A stretch of 27,355 nucleotides of DNA from Minisyncoccota bacterium. Its GTDB lineage: Bacteria; Patescibacteriota; Minisyncoccia; UBA6257; HR35. A program made the position numbers and the translations under genes. Shown here piece after piece: positions 1-7,519 of the stretch. Location of the stretch: positions 1 to 27,355 of the forward strand of contig CALIVE010000050.1 of the NCBI GenBank assembly GCA_938048445.1, read 5' to 3'. Position 1 is the stretch's first letter, and every line of letters begins with the position of its first letter. Below the pieces are notes generated by a model. That model was given only the letters and a program-made list of their open reading frames with translations, searched no databases and was not told the DNA's origin.

Positions 1-517
1 CTTCTTTAAACACTTTTTTTATTTCCACCATCCCAAAATCTCTATTCACACATTCAAAAGTCCCTTCTTTAATTTCTTCGGCATAAATAGATTTAAATCT
101 TTCTGATATCAAATCAAACCATAAAGAAGCATCATTAATCACAATATTTATGCTTTCAACTTTTTCAATCTTATTATCTTCTTCTTCATTAATAATTATA
201 TCTAACCGAATATTTAATAAATTTTTAAGCTCTGGATAATGACTTTTTATTTCTACTTTGCGCTTCTTATTGTAATAAGATAATACTCTTTTAACAAAAT
301 TTGATAACTCATCCACCCAATTTACATTCTCATTAGGTATGTCTCTAATAATAACATCTGAAAAATATTCCTCACATTTTGGCAAATCTTTCATCCTTTT
401 TATAACATCTTCAGAAACATTTTGAATTGTAACGGAAATTTCTTCAAAATCTAAATTTATTTTCTCTTCTCCTTTTATTCTTGGATAAATTATGCCTTCA
501 ACAAATATTTTTTTCAT
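1..517 (-). CDS. Unrecognised protein, 3' end beyond the window (172 residues visible)
   Basis: The reading frame opens with ATG at 517 and stays open to the window edge, so the C-terminus is missing. The start is well supported: a strong AAGGAGG ribosome binding site followed by TTAAA lies just upstream. The visible protein begins MKKIFVEGIIYPRIKGEEK and is acidic and soluble-looking, with no membrane segment and no signal peptide. A charged stretch, INEEEDNKIEK, lies near the middle. I do not recognise a family and propose no function. It is the last gene seen in the minus-strand array, downstream of two other small unknown genes, so it is probably cotranscribed with them. Confidence 0.75.
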   Translation of the reverse strand, partial: MKKIFVEGIIYPRIKGEEKINLDFEEISVTIQNVSEDVIKRMKDLPKCEEYFSDVIIRDIPNENVNWVDELSNFVKRVLSYYNKKRKVEIKSHYPELKNLLNIRLDIIINEEEDNKIEKVESINIVINDASLWFDLISERFKSIYAEEIKEGTFECVNRDFGMVEIKKVFKE

Positions 518-550
518 TTTAACCTCCTTTTTAATTTTTTAAATAAATTT

Positions 551-877
551 CTAAACATTTCTTGTTGGAATATAACTTGCATTTGAAATATTTTGTGCCC
601 AAGTTTTTACACATTCATCTAATACATCTAACACAAGAGAATCTCTAATTGAAATTCCTTCTATTGGCAAAACTGAAATTATATATGCTTCACCTAATAG
701 TGCTAAACATCTCGCACATCTGATTATCAGCATATAAGTATCCTGCCTAGCAAGTTTAGACAAAACCCATTCAACTTTTAAAGTCTCTTTCTTTGATTTA
801 AAAGGACAAATATGATATTCAGTTTTAATTCCAAGAATACCTTTTTTGCTAATTATTTTTTCTTTCTCCATATGCAT
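551..877 (-). CDS. Small hypothetical protein with a CxxC pair
   Basis: A 108-residue protein of unknown function that ends in TAG. It has a possible metal-binding or redox CARC pair near residue 55, plus one more Cys in each half (HICPF and DECVK). No transmembrane segment is evident. The start is uncertain: ATG codons at 877 and 871 are both possible and neither has a good ribosome binding site. Translation may be coupled to the preceding gene, whose end overlaps this start by 25 bases. It sits in a run of small unrecognised genes downstream of the NusG-like factor. Confidence 0.6.
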   Translation of the reverse strand: MHMEKEKIISKKGILGIKTEYHICPFKSKKETLKVEWVLSKLARQDTYMLIIRCARCLALLGEAYIISVLPIEGISIRDSLVLDVLDECVKTWAQNISNASYIPTRNV

Positions 878-1131
878 CTTACACTTTTTAATTCATTAAC
901 ATCAATTGATGGTCGCCAGAGCATCTTTGTAGTCAAAGAAGAACTGAAAAAATTACACCAATTTTCAAAATATTGAGGCTCAAACCCTCTCATTGTTTTA
1001 AAATAAATAAGAAGATAAATTTTATCATTTGTTATTTCTTCTACCCTTCCAATGATATTTGATGTAGTTTCATTTTCTAACCAATCATCCTTTTTTATTA
1101 TGTTTCCAAATTTATCAATAACCTTTACCAT
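853..1131 (-). CDS. Small hypothetical protein
   Basis: A 92-residue protein of unknown function beginning MVKVIDKFGNIIKKDDWL and ending in a basic tail, CIWRKKK. The N-terminal half could form a small beta-barrel, because it reads like a short strand-rich fold (NIIGRVEEITNDKIYLLIYF), but that is only an impression. The start ATG lies one base beyond the stop of the upstream gene (TAA at 1133-1135) and has no clear ribosome binding site of its own, which suggests translational coupling. The 3' end overlaps the next gene by 25 bases. Confidence 0.6.
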   Translation of the reverse strand: MVKVIDKFGNIIKKDDWLENETTSNIIGRVEEITNDKIYLLIYFKTMRGFEPQYFENWCNFFSSSLTTKMLWRPSIDVNELKSVRCIWRKKK

Positions 1132-1132
1132 T

Positions 1133-1828
1133 TTATTTTAAATAAAAGTTATATTGAAAATTTTTAAAATCTTCATCACTCATTTCATCAATATACCTTT
1201 CAACAAAAGCAGAAAGTAATAACGAAACAAGCAAAGCAAAATCATAAATGCTTTTGCCAGAAATCTTATAAAAAGCTGAAATTTCATTTGTTAAAAAATA
1301 TTCATAACTTCTATTTATCTCATCAAAATTATATTTTTCCATATTAAGAATTTTAAAATAAAAATTTTCTAATATTGAACTATAAATTTTTATAATTGTA
1401 TCAGGATTAATATGATTTAAAGCAAAAGTTGAAGACTTATCTAAAATTAATTTATCACCTTTCATTTTATAAATATACCAAAATTCTTCTTTTGGCTTTT
1501 GAAATTTTAATTTTGCTAAAAGAACAGAAATATTAAATGTATCACTCTTTGGTATTTCAAAAATAATTTTGTCATCTGTTTTTACAATTATTTTGTCATA
1601 TTCAATATCTTCTTTAAGTTTTAACATTTTCTCTACATAAATTTTATGAAAAATGAATAATAATTTAAAAATTGCAATAACTTTTTCAATCGGTTTGTAA
1701 TCTTTAATCTCATTAAGAATTTTTTCAACAATTTCATCAATTTTTGTCTCATCATTTTTATTTTTTAAATAATTATCAATGTGTTTTAATAACTCATCTT
1801 CAATTAACATATAAAGTGTTAAAGACAT
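1133..1828 (-). CDS. Hypothetical helical protein, 231 residues
   Basis: A mostly helical, Lys- and Glu-rich protein with no motif I recognise. The start is well supported by AAGGAGG a few bases upstream of ATG at 1828. The N-terminal 90 residues contain charged amphipathic helices (MLIEDELLKHIDNYLKNKN). The middle looks strand-rich and the C-terminus is helical again. There is no signal peptide or convincing membrane segment. A short possible gene overlaps its start by 29 bases from upstream. No function is proposed. Confidence 0.75.
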   Translation of the reverse strand: MSLTLYMLIEDELLKHIDNYLKNKNDETKIDEIVEKILNEIKDYKPIEKVIAIFKLLFIFHKIYVEKMLKLKEDIEYDKIIVKTDDKIIFEIPKSDTFNISVLLAKLKFQKPKEEFWYIYKMKGDKLILDKSSTFALNHINPDTIIKIYSSILENFYFKILNMEKYNFDEINRSYEYFLTNEISAFYKISGKSIYDFALLVSLLLSAFVERYIDEMSDEDFKNFQYNFYLK

Positions 1829-1919
1829 TTTTCCTCCTTTTTATTAAATTCCAAAAACAATAATTAAAATTTGTTTTATCTTTTTCATAACTTTTTCTTT
1901 TTCTAATTAACCCATCCAT
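1800..1919 (-). CDS. Possible 39-residue small protein or leader peptide
   Basis: A short frame with ATG at 1919 preceded by GAGGAG at good spacing and, just above that, a promoter-like AT-rich palindrome. The product would be basic and Cys/Trp-containing (starts MDGLIRKRKSYEK), ending in TGA inside the start of the next gene. The ribosome binding site and position favour real translation. The short length, the lack of a recognisable family, and an overlap of 29 bases with the next gene leave it open that this is only a leader or a chance frame. Confidence 0.3.
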   Translation of the reverse strand: MDGLIRKRKSYEKDKTNFNYCFWNLIKRRKNVFNTLYVN

Positions 1920-1929
1920 TTCTTCTCCT

Positions 1930-1952
1930 CTATATAGTACTATACAAGAGTT
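1930..1952 (-). promoter_or_regulatory. Possible promoter or operator with TATAGTACTATA palindrome
   Basis: A perfect 12-bp palindrome, TATAGTACTATA, lies at 1933-1944 in the 140-base gap between the double-HTH gene and the next gene. Read on the minus strand, the ACTATATA part resembles the core of the promoter-like elements found elsewhere in this window (GCACTATAATATA), and a ribosome binding site and ATG follow within about 15 bases. It could be a promoter or a binding site for a dimeric regulator such as the HTH protein encoded directly upstream. Weak evidence. Confidence 0.3.
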
Positions 1953-1968
1953 TTAGGCCGAACGGAAA

Positions 1969-2448
1969 TCAATTTTTAAAAAAATTTTTATAATTATTTA
2001 ACCTTCTTCTGCCAAACAAAATTAAAAAAAACATTTTTAAAAAATCTTTTGTTACTTTATTTAATTTTTTGGTTTTAATTTTTTTTCTTAAATTCATTGT
2101 AAAAATTTTAATAGTTGATTGAGAAACTGATAATTTATTTGCTATTTCTTTTGAATTATATAAAATATATTTTAAAATCATATTAAATCTTTCAAGACTT
2201 TTATCATCAAGAATTTTTTTAAGGTCATTAATAATATCATTTTTGTGAATCAAATAATAAGATATCATTTTTAACCACAAATTATATAATAAAAGCCGAT
2301 TTTTCATTGTTAAATAACTTATTCCTAAATAACGATAACTTGAATTTTTAGTATAAGAATAAATAAAAATCAAATCTTTAATCTTTTCTGGCAGGCAATT
2401 GAAGTATTCTATTACTTGTTTCTTTAATTTTTGTTTTGAAATCACCAT
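1969..2448 (-). CDS. Double helix-turn-helix, putative transcription regulator or sigma-region-4-like protein
   Basis: A 159-residue basic protein. Two stretches look like helix-turn-helix units. Around residues 19-50 there is a sigma region-4-like pattern starting LPEKIKDLIFIYSY and continuing YRYLGISYLTMKNRL. Around residues 96-125 NSKEIANKLSVSQSTIKIF fits a LuxR/sigma-type recognition helix. The C-terminus is strongly basic (FGRRRLNNYKNFFKN). The start was set at ATG 2448, although an upstream TTG is possible. It overlaps the preceding gene by 71 bases, unusually long for this region. Its position directly downstream of the NusG-like factor suggests a transcription role, but the target is unknown. 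The gene ends in TGA. Confidence 0.5.
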   Translation of the reverse strand: MVISKQKLKKQVIEYFNCLPEKIKDLIFIYSYTKNSSYRYLGISYLTMKNRLLLYNLWLKMISYYLIHKNDIINDLKKILDDKSLERFNMILKYILYNSKEIANKLSVSQSTIKIFTMNLRKKIKTKKLNKVTKDFLKMFFLILFGRRRLNNYKNFFKN

Positions 2449-3028
2449 ATATACTTTCAAAGGACATCTTAATTTTTTCTAAAATTTTATTTCTTAAACT
2501 TTTATCTTCTATCATATCTGCTATTATATTAACAATTGTTTCTGAAATCTGAAAAAAATAATCATCAATAAAATTATTTAATTCTTGAATAACAATTTCT
2601 TTATTTATATTATAACTTTCTAAAAAACTCTCACGCTCTTTTTTTAATTTAACTATCATATTTACAAAATTAAGATAAGTCGTAGCAGCATAAGGACTTG
2701 TCTGTTTTTTAAGATTTTCAAATAATTGTTTTGCTTGCTCATTCAATTTATCCAAAACTTCATCAATAAACTCAAATTCAGTTTTTTTAATATTTTTAAA
2801 AAGTCCTGTTTTTGGTTTGGAATTAAGACGTGTCATTATCTCATCTTTTAAATAATCATTAAGAGTATCAAATTGTTTCAATTTATTCGCAACAATCTGA
2901 TAAATCATATTTTCATTATAAATATAATCAAAAAACAAATTGGCAATATATTGAATCCTTATCGCATCAATTCCTTGTAAAAATAAATAAAGAATAAAAT
3001 TTTCAAAATCAGTTCTTACTATTTTCAT
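2378..3028 (-). CDS. Hypothetical helical protein downstream of the NusG-like gene
   Basis: A 216-residue, almost entirely helical protein with heptad-like Leu/Ile spacing over residues 75-130 and again near the C-terminus, so it may form coiled coils. I do not recognise a family. The chosen start is ATG at 3028 (MKIVRTDFENF), which lies inside the end of the NusG-like gene in another frame. A TTG a few codons upstream is less likely. Its start and end both overlap neighbours, so it is tightly embedded between a transcription elongation factor and an HTH protein. A transcription-associated role is only guilt by association. Confidence 0.65.
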   Translation of the reverse strand: MKIVRTDFENFILYLFLQGIDAIRIQYIANLFFDYIYNENMIYQIVANKLKQFDTLNDYLKDEIMTRLNSKPKTGLFKNIKKTEFEFIDEVLDKLNEQAKQLFENLKKQTSPYAATTYLNFVNMIVKLKKERESFLESYNINKEIVIQELNNFIDDYFFQISETIVNIIADMIEDKSLRNKILEKIKMSFESIYGDFKTKIKETSNRILQLPARKD

Positions 3029-3563
3029 CGTTAATGACAACAACTAATGATTGAGGAATATTAATTTTGATTTCTCTATTAAAAATAAAAATTTTAATTA
3101 TAAGTTTGTCATCTTTTACTTCTTCAACAATTCCTCTAAAACCTTTAAAAGAACCACTAATAATTTCAACTTTATTGCCTTCTTTAATATTCATATTTAT
3201 CTTTTTTTCACTTAATTGTTTAAGTTTTTTTTGAAACTTTCTAATTTCAAACTCGGGAATTGTTACAACTTTGCTTGTATTTTTAATAAACAACTTTAAA
3301 GGATATAAAATACGATTATCTAATTTTTTCCACTCTTCAAACATCTCATTAATTTGATGCTCTAAATTATTATTATCAATATCAATTTTTAAAAATAAAA
3401 TATTTGGTATCACAAAGCAATCATTATCCATAATTTTATAAGAAGGAACCAAAAATTCCGATACTCTGTTCTTTAATAAATTCTTTAATTCAAGATTATA
3501 TTTTTCAATTATTTTAAATTGTGTGCAAGACTTTACATAAACCCCAACCCAAACTGATTTCAT
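3009..3563 (-). CDS. NusG/Spt5-like transcription elongation factor
   Basis: A 184-residue protein with the NusG layout: an NGN-like domain (about residues 1-115, starting WVGVYVKSCTQFKIIEKYN, with VIPNILFLKI as the core strand) followed by a KOW motif at about 127-152 (KEGNKVEIISGSFKGFRGIV). In cellular NusG the NGN domain binds the beta-prime clamp helices and the KOW domain contacts partners such as ribosomal S10 or Rho. This window also encodes a beta-prime, so a dedicated virus pair is a reasonable inference. Length matches bacterial NusG. RfaH-like specialised paralogues are the main alternative. The start ATG overlaps the stop of the upstream gene (ATGA). Confidence 0.8.
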   Translation of the reverse strand: MKSVWVGVYVKSCTQFKIIEKYNLELKNLLKNRVSEFLVPSYKIMDNDCFVIPNILFLKIDIDNNNLEHQINEMFEEWKKLDNRILYPLKLFIKNTSKVVTIPEFEIRKFQKKLKQLSEKKINMNIKEGNKVEIISGSFKGFRGIVEEVKDDKLIIKIFIFNREIKINIPQSLVVVINDENSKN

Positions 3564-4474
3564 TCTGATAAAGGACTATAACATTTTGGACAAATATGTT
3601 CTTTTGTCTCTATCATAAAACAACTAAATTCTCTCAACGCTCTTTGATGTTTAATTGATTCAAAATTATTAGCAGCAGAAGAAACAAAGTTTATTATATT
3701 AAATAAAGTTGGTTTTTCTTCAAGTGAAGGAATTGTATCAAGAAGATTAGAAAGAACCTTCTTTGGTAAACGAAAATGTTTTTCAAAACGATAAATCAAT
3801 TGCGTAGGGTCAATTACTGAAATATTTTGTGTTTCTAAAAATTCTTTAATAAGTTTTTCGCTTTCTGAAAACATATAATTAATATCAGTACTCAATTCAT
3901 CCAACAAATCTTCTTCTGTCTCTGCTTTAATGCTTGATACTCTTCGCTCAGCACCAATAAAACCATTAGAACAAATAACTCTAAAAAAGAAAGGTCCTGA
4001 ATAATATCTTACATAATTCCTGATGCTAACTTCAAAACTTATGCCCGCAATAAGATTTTCATTTTGTTCCTTAATAAAACAATCATAATAAGTAACACCA
4101 TCCAATTTTGAAATGTTCATTGCATAAGCACCTTTTGCTTCAAGAAATTCAACAAGTTTTTTTGAAGTCAAATAAAAAGATTTTTTAAATAAATGCAAAA
4201 TTTCTTTGTCTTCTTCGGAAATAACAAAAGTTAATTCTTCATCTGGCAAAAGTTCTTTAATTACTTCAAGTTTAAGCCTTTCAGGTAATCTTTTAAATAA
4301 AGAAAAATGAACATCAGCAAGCCTAAGCAACTCTTTTAAAGACTGGTCATTTAAGCGATAACCATTTAAACAATAAAATTCTCTTTTTTCTAAATTAATT
4401 TCTTTTGTTTCTAAATTAATTACTTTTTCTTCTTTTAAAGATTTTTTAATATCATTAACAGGTATGAAAATCAT
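3560..4474 (-). CDS. DUF932-like phage protein
   Basis: A 304-residue protein with features of the DUF932 phage/plasmid family: an N-terminal section on choosing 'YRLNDQSLKELLRLAD', a central stretch with SFEVSIRNYVRYYSGPFFFR followed by the hallmark ICSNGFI, then a helical C-terminal half. It ends with a possible zinc pair, CPKC. DUF932 members are common near phage recombination and SSB genes, but no biochemical function is established to my knowledge. The start has a strong GGAGGTC ribosome binding site. The stop TGA overlaps the NusG-like ATG, so the two are probably translated together. Family placement is by pattern only. Confidence 0.5.
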   Translation of the reverse strand: MIFIPVNDIKKSLKEEKVINLETKEINLEKREFYCLNGYRLNDQSLKELLRLADVHFSLFKRLPERLKLEVIKELLPDEELTFVISEEDKEILHLFKKSFYLTSKKLVEFLEAKGAYAMNISKLDGVTYYDCFIKEQNENLIAGISFEVSIRNYVRYYSGPFFFRVICSNGFIGAERRVSSIKAETEEDLLDELSTDINYMFSESEKLIKEFLETQNISVIDPTQLIYRFEKHFRLPKKVLSNLLDTIPSLEEKPTLFNIINFVSSAANNFESIKHQRALREFSCFMIETKEHICPKCYSPLSE

Positions 4475-4487
4475 TTTGACCTCCTTT

Positions 4488-5189
4488 TTAGTTATTTTTC
4501 TTTTTTTTATTATCCCAAATTATTTTATGTTGTTGTATAGATAAATTTATTTGCAATTTATTTAAAAGAATAAAGTTTTCTAACAATCTCCAAAAATTTT
4601 TATCTTTTTTTAAAGGCAAAACCCAAAATATATTTCTTAATCTTACATCAAAAGGTTTTAAATCATCCACAAGAGTTTCATAAACTTCTGCCATTCTTAT
4701 TAAATCTTCTTTATTAAATACTACAAATTTTATTTGGTCTCCTATTTCAATCTCTTTAAAATTATCTTTATACATTTTATCTTCTTCACCACTACTTGGA
4801 AGTTTATAATTAATCGTAAAAGTTAAAAAAGGATGCTCAATTTTATTTCTTATATCTGAAATTGGAATTGAACCATTAGTCTCAATCTCAATAGAACATA
4901 ATGGATTTATTAAATCACATAACCTAACAACAGCATCAGATTGCAAAAGTGGTTCGCCACCTGTTATAATTATATGATTTGGATAACTAAAATTGTTTGT
5001 CATTTCTTTTATTTTATTATAAAGTTCAACAAGCAATATTGTTTCATAATTCTGTTTTGCATATAATGTATCACAATAACGACAATTTAAATTGCAACCA
5101 CCAAGTCTAATAAATAAAGTTGGCGTTCCTTTTGTTCTACATTCACCACTTAAACCAATGAAAATTTCAGAAATATTTAATCTGTCCAT
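4488..5189 (-). CDS. queE: 7-carboxy-7-deazaguanine synthase (QueE-like radical SAM enzyme)
   Basis: A 233-residue radical SAM protein. QueE converts 6-carboxy-tetrahydropterin to 7-carboxy-7-deazaguanine, the step before preQ0, used for tRNA queuosine/archaeosine and for 7-deazaguanine DNA modification in phages. Visible evidence: ISEIF near the N-terminus, FIRLGGCNLNCRYCDTLYA carrying the CxxxCxxC iron-sulfur motif (C32, C36, C39), SAM-binding TGGEP at 76-80, and IEIETNGSIP. The start was set at ATG 5189 because AAAAGG lies just upstream and the longer frame would overlap the resolvase. No QueC, QueD, FolE or transglycosylase is visible here, so other steps must come from the host or from elsewhere in the genome. 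Confidence 0.85.
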   Translation of the reverse strand: MDRLNISEIFIGLSGECRTKGTPTLFIRLGGCNLNCRYCDTLYAKQNYETILLVELYNKIKEMTNNFSYPNHIIITGGEPLLQSDAVVRLCDLINPLCSIEIETNGSIPISDIRNKIEHPFLTFTINYKLPSSGEEDKMYKDNFKEIEIGDQIKFVVFNKEDLIRMAEVYETLVDDLKPFDVRLRNIFWVLPLKKDKNFWRLLENFILLNKLQINLSIQQHKIIWDNKKKKNN

Positions 5190-5247
5190 TTTACCTTTTG
5201 GTGAGTTAGGGCCAAGATAACTAAAAAGGAGGAAAACATAGCTCCTA

Positions 5248-5721
5248 TTAATTAAGAATCTGCATCGTTCTTGCCCTAACCCACCAATCAATCATTCCTA
5301 ATGCATCTGATATATGAACCAATTTATTATTTAATTTAGGAACTAAATTTGTATATTTTTTTCTAACATAAAAATACACTTTTTCTTTCATATTTTTGCC
5401 AGGAAACTTTTTGTATTCTTTTGTCCATTTTCTATTTAAAACAAATTCAATATCAATTTTTTTTAATTTTAAAAGAGTATACCAAATTGCAATACTTTGA
5501 CCAAGTTTATAAAAAGCTTTCCGATTTATTATTGGCGTTATTGAAATATCTTCTAATAAACATAAATTTGGTTTGTATTTTCTAATTATCTTTTTTACAT
5601 ACTTTATTAACTCATCCATATTTTTACAAGAATAATTTTCAGCACAAATTATTTTTCCTGAATCTATATCTTTAACTACTATTCCACCTTCAAAACCCGT
5701 ATCAATTGCTAAAACTATCAT
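5248..5721 (-). CDS. RuvC-like Holliday junction resolvase
   Basis: A 157-residue RNase H-fold nuclease resembling the phage RuvC family, which cuts four-way or branched DNA. Likely metal-binding acidic residues are visible in order: D7 in the first strand (VLAIDTGFEGG), E57 in LLEDIS, and D139 and D145 in HISDALGMIDWWV. The typical variable middle with a Trp-Lys stretch (RKWTKEYKKFPGKNMKEK) is also present. Length is close to bacterial RuvC (about 170). It lies directly downstream of the Rad50/Mre11 and RecA genes, as expected for processing of recombination intermediates or trimming of branched DNA before packaging. No clear ribosome binding site. Confidence 0.8.
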   Translation of the reverse strand: MIVLAIDTGFEGGIVVKDIDSGKIICAENYSCKNMDELIKYVKKIIRKYKPNLCLLEDISITPIINRKAFYKLGQSIAIWYTLLKLKKIDIEFVLNRKWTKEYKKFPGKNMKEKVYFYVRKKYTNLVPKLNNKLVHISDALGMIDWWVRARTMQILN

Positions 5722-5729
5722 TCAATTTT

Positions 5730-5771
5730 GGACAAAGCAAAACTAAATATATTTATAAAATTGCTTTGCCC
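5730..5771 (-). other. Imperfect hairpin between the Rad50-like and resolvase genes
   Basis: In the 52-base gap, GGACAAAGCAA (5730-5740) pairs with TTGCTTTGCCC (5761-5771). As RNA from the minus strand this gives an 11-bp stem with one G-U pair and a 20-base AT loop. There is no U-run after it, so it is not a convincing terminator. It may be an mRNA processing or stability element. It directly precedes a gene without a ribosome binding site. Confidence 0.45.
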
Positions 5772-5773
5772 AT

Positions 5774-7519
5774 TTATAATATTTTAGAAATATTATTTAT
5801 TTTTTCAACTTTTAAAATTCTATCAAAAATAGGTATAGAAGTTAACTTTTCATTATGACTAATAACAAATATAGAAAGGCCTTTTTGCTTCAATTCTATC
5901 AATAAATTAATAACAAGTTCACAACCAACATCATCAAGAGGGTCTAAAACTTCATCTAAAATTAAAAGATTTACTGGAAAAATAATGTTTAAAAACGAAT
6001 TTAAAGCTAAATAAATAGCAATATCTATTCTTCTTCTTTCGCCACTGGAACAATTATGATAATTATCAATCCCTGAAAAACCATAAATGTCAAAATCCCA
6101 TTTTTCTCTAATTTCTCCTGTTTTTAAATATGTAAAAGGTTTAAACTCTGCTCTAATCGGCCTATCAAATAATTTTGTTAAATAATTATTTAAATTTTCA
6201 TTGAAAGCCGATAAATAAATTGATAAAATATAATGAACAAAACCCTGCGAAGAAAAACCTTTATTATACCAAAAATCATACACTTCATAATCCTCTTTTA
6301 TTAATTCTAATTCTTTTTCTTTTTCTTTTATTTTAATATCAATTTCTTTAATTGAATTTTCAATCTCTTTAATCCTTTTATTTATATTATCAAATATAGT
6401 TTCAAGTTCTTTAATCTCTTTTTCTAAAAGAATAATTTCTTCATCAAATTTTTGAATAGTTTTATTTTTAATATTTATTAAATCCACTTTATGAGAAATA
6501 CTTTCGTTAATTTGTTGGCTTTTTCGTTTCAATTCATTCAATTGAAATTCTAAATTTTTATATTCCTCTTCTAAATTTTTTAATTGAGAATCAAAAATTT
6601 CAATTTTTGAATCAACATAATCAGAAGAAACAATACTTCCACAAACAGGACAAATTCCTTTTTGTTTTAATAATACAAAATTGTTTTTTCTTTCTTTAAC
6701 TTCTGTTAATTTTTTTCCTTTATTTAATAAGTTATTTGTTACTTCAAAAATTTTTAATTCAGTATTAATTTTTAAATTATTTAAATCATTAAGACTTCTT
6801 TGAAGACATTCAATTTCTGAATTCAAATTTTGTTTAAAACTTAAAATATCATTTTTTATTTTTATTAAATCATCTAATCTATTCTTTTTTTCATTTAAAT
6901 TAATTATTTCTTTTTCTTTATCATTTTTTTCTTTTATCAATTTTTCTCTAAAATTAATATTTTCTGTAATTGATGTTTTTATTTCAGTGATTTTATTTTC
7001 AATTTCTATAAGAATATTTTTTGCTTTCTGCCTTGCTTCTTCAATCTTATCTAAACCTAAAAAATTCATAAATAATTGCTTTTTTTCTTTATCACTTGCT
7101 AAAACAAAAGATTTAAAATTCGTACCAGAAATAAAAATATTTTTAAATAAAGAAAAATTAATAATTTTATTAATCAACTCTTCTGTCTTTCTCATATCAG
7201 AAAAAGAAATTTTTTCACCATTTTGATAAAATTCAAGCCTTCCACCTTTATTATCTCTTGTTCTTACTACTTTATAAACATTTGAATCTTTTTCAAATTC
7301 TAACGTAACAGAACAAAAATTCGTTCCTTTTCTAATAACATCAGAAGTTTGAATGCCTCTGGGAGTTGTTCCATAAAGACACCAATAAATTGACTCAAAT
7401 AAAGCACTCTTTCCTGAACCATTATAACCTTGAATAAGAGTTAACGAAGGCTTAAATTCTAAAACATATTCATCATAACTTAAAAAATTTTTTATTATAA
7501 GTTTTTTAAATACAATCAT
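5774..7519 (-). CDS. Rad50/SbcC-like ATPase subunit (T4 gp46-type)
   Basis: A 581-residue SMC-like ATPase that works with the Mre11-like nuclease to resect DNA ends for recombination. Order of parts: N-terminal Walker A GYNGSGKS at 31-38, a long coiled coil rich in Lys/Glu, a zinc hook CPVC at about 288-291, a return coiled coil, the ABC signature SSGERRR at about 493, and Walker B LLILDEVLDPLD at about 523. The coiled coil is short compared with bacterial SbcC (about 1,000 residues) and similar to T4 gp46 (560), supporting the phage subtype. The start ATG overlaps the TGA of the nuclease gene, a typical arrangement for this two-subunit complex. Confidence 0.93.
   Translation of the reverse strand: MIVFKKLIIKNFLSYDEYVLEFKPSLTLIQGYNGSGKSALFESIYWCLYGTTPRGIQTSDVIRKGTNFCSVTLEFEKDSNVYKVVRTRDNKGGRLEFYQNGEKISFSDMRKTEELINKIINFSLFKNIFISGTNFKSFVLASDKEKKQLFMNFLGLDKIEEARQKAKNILIEIENKITEIKTSITENINFREKLIKEKNDKEKEIINLNEKKNRLDDLIKIKNDILSFKQNLNSEIECLQRSLNDLNNLKINTELKIFEVTNNLLNKGKKLTEVKERKNNFVLLKQKGICPVCGSIVSSDYVDSKIEIFDSQLKNLEEEYKNLEFQLNELKRKSQQINESISHKVDLINIKNKTIQKFDEEIILLEKEIKELETIFDNINKRIKEIENSIKEIDIKIKEKEKELELIKEDYEVYDFWYNKGFSSQGFVHYILSIYLSAFNENLNNYLTKLFDRPIRAEFKPFTYLKTGEIREKWDFDIYGFSGIDNYHNCSSGERRRIDIAIYLALNSFLNIIFPVNLLILDEVLDPLDDVGCELVINLLIELKQKGLSIFVISHNEKLTSIPIFDRILKVEKINNISKIL

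Noticed and set aside
6987..7226. Plus-strand open frame within the Rad50-like gene, and similar ones at 9513, 10164, 13278, 17328, 21235 and 22182
   Set aside because: They lie antisense to strongly supported genes, have no ribosome binding sites and show hydrophobic Ile/Phe/Ser-rich composition typical of the complement of Lys/Glu-rich coding sequence.
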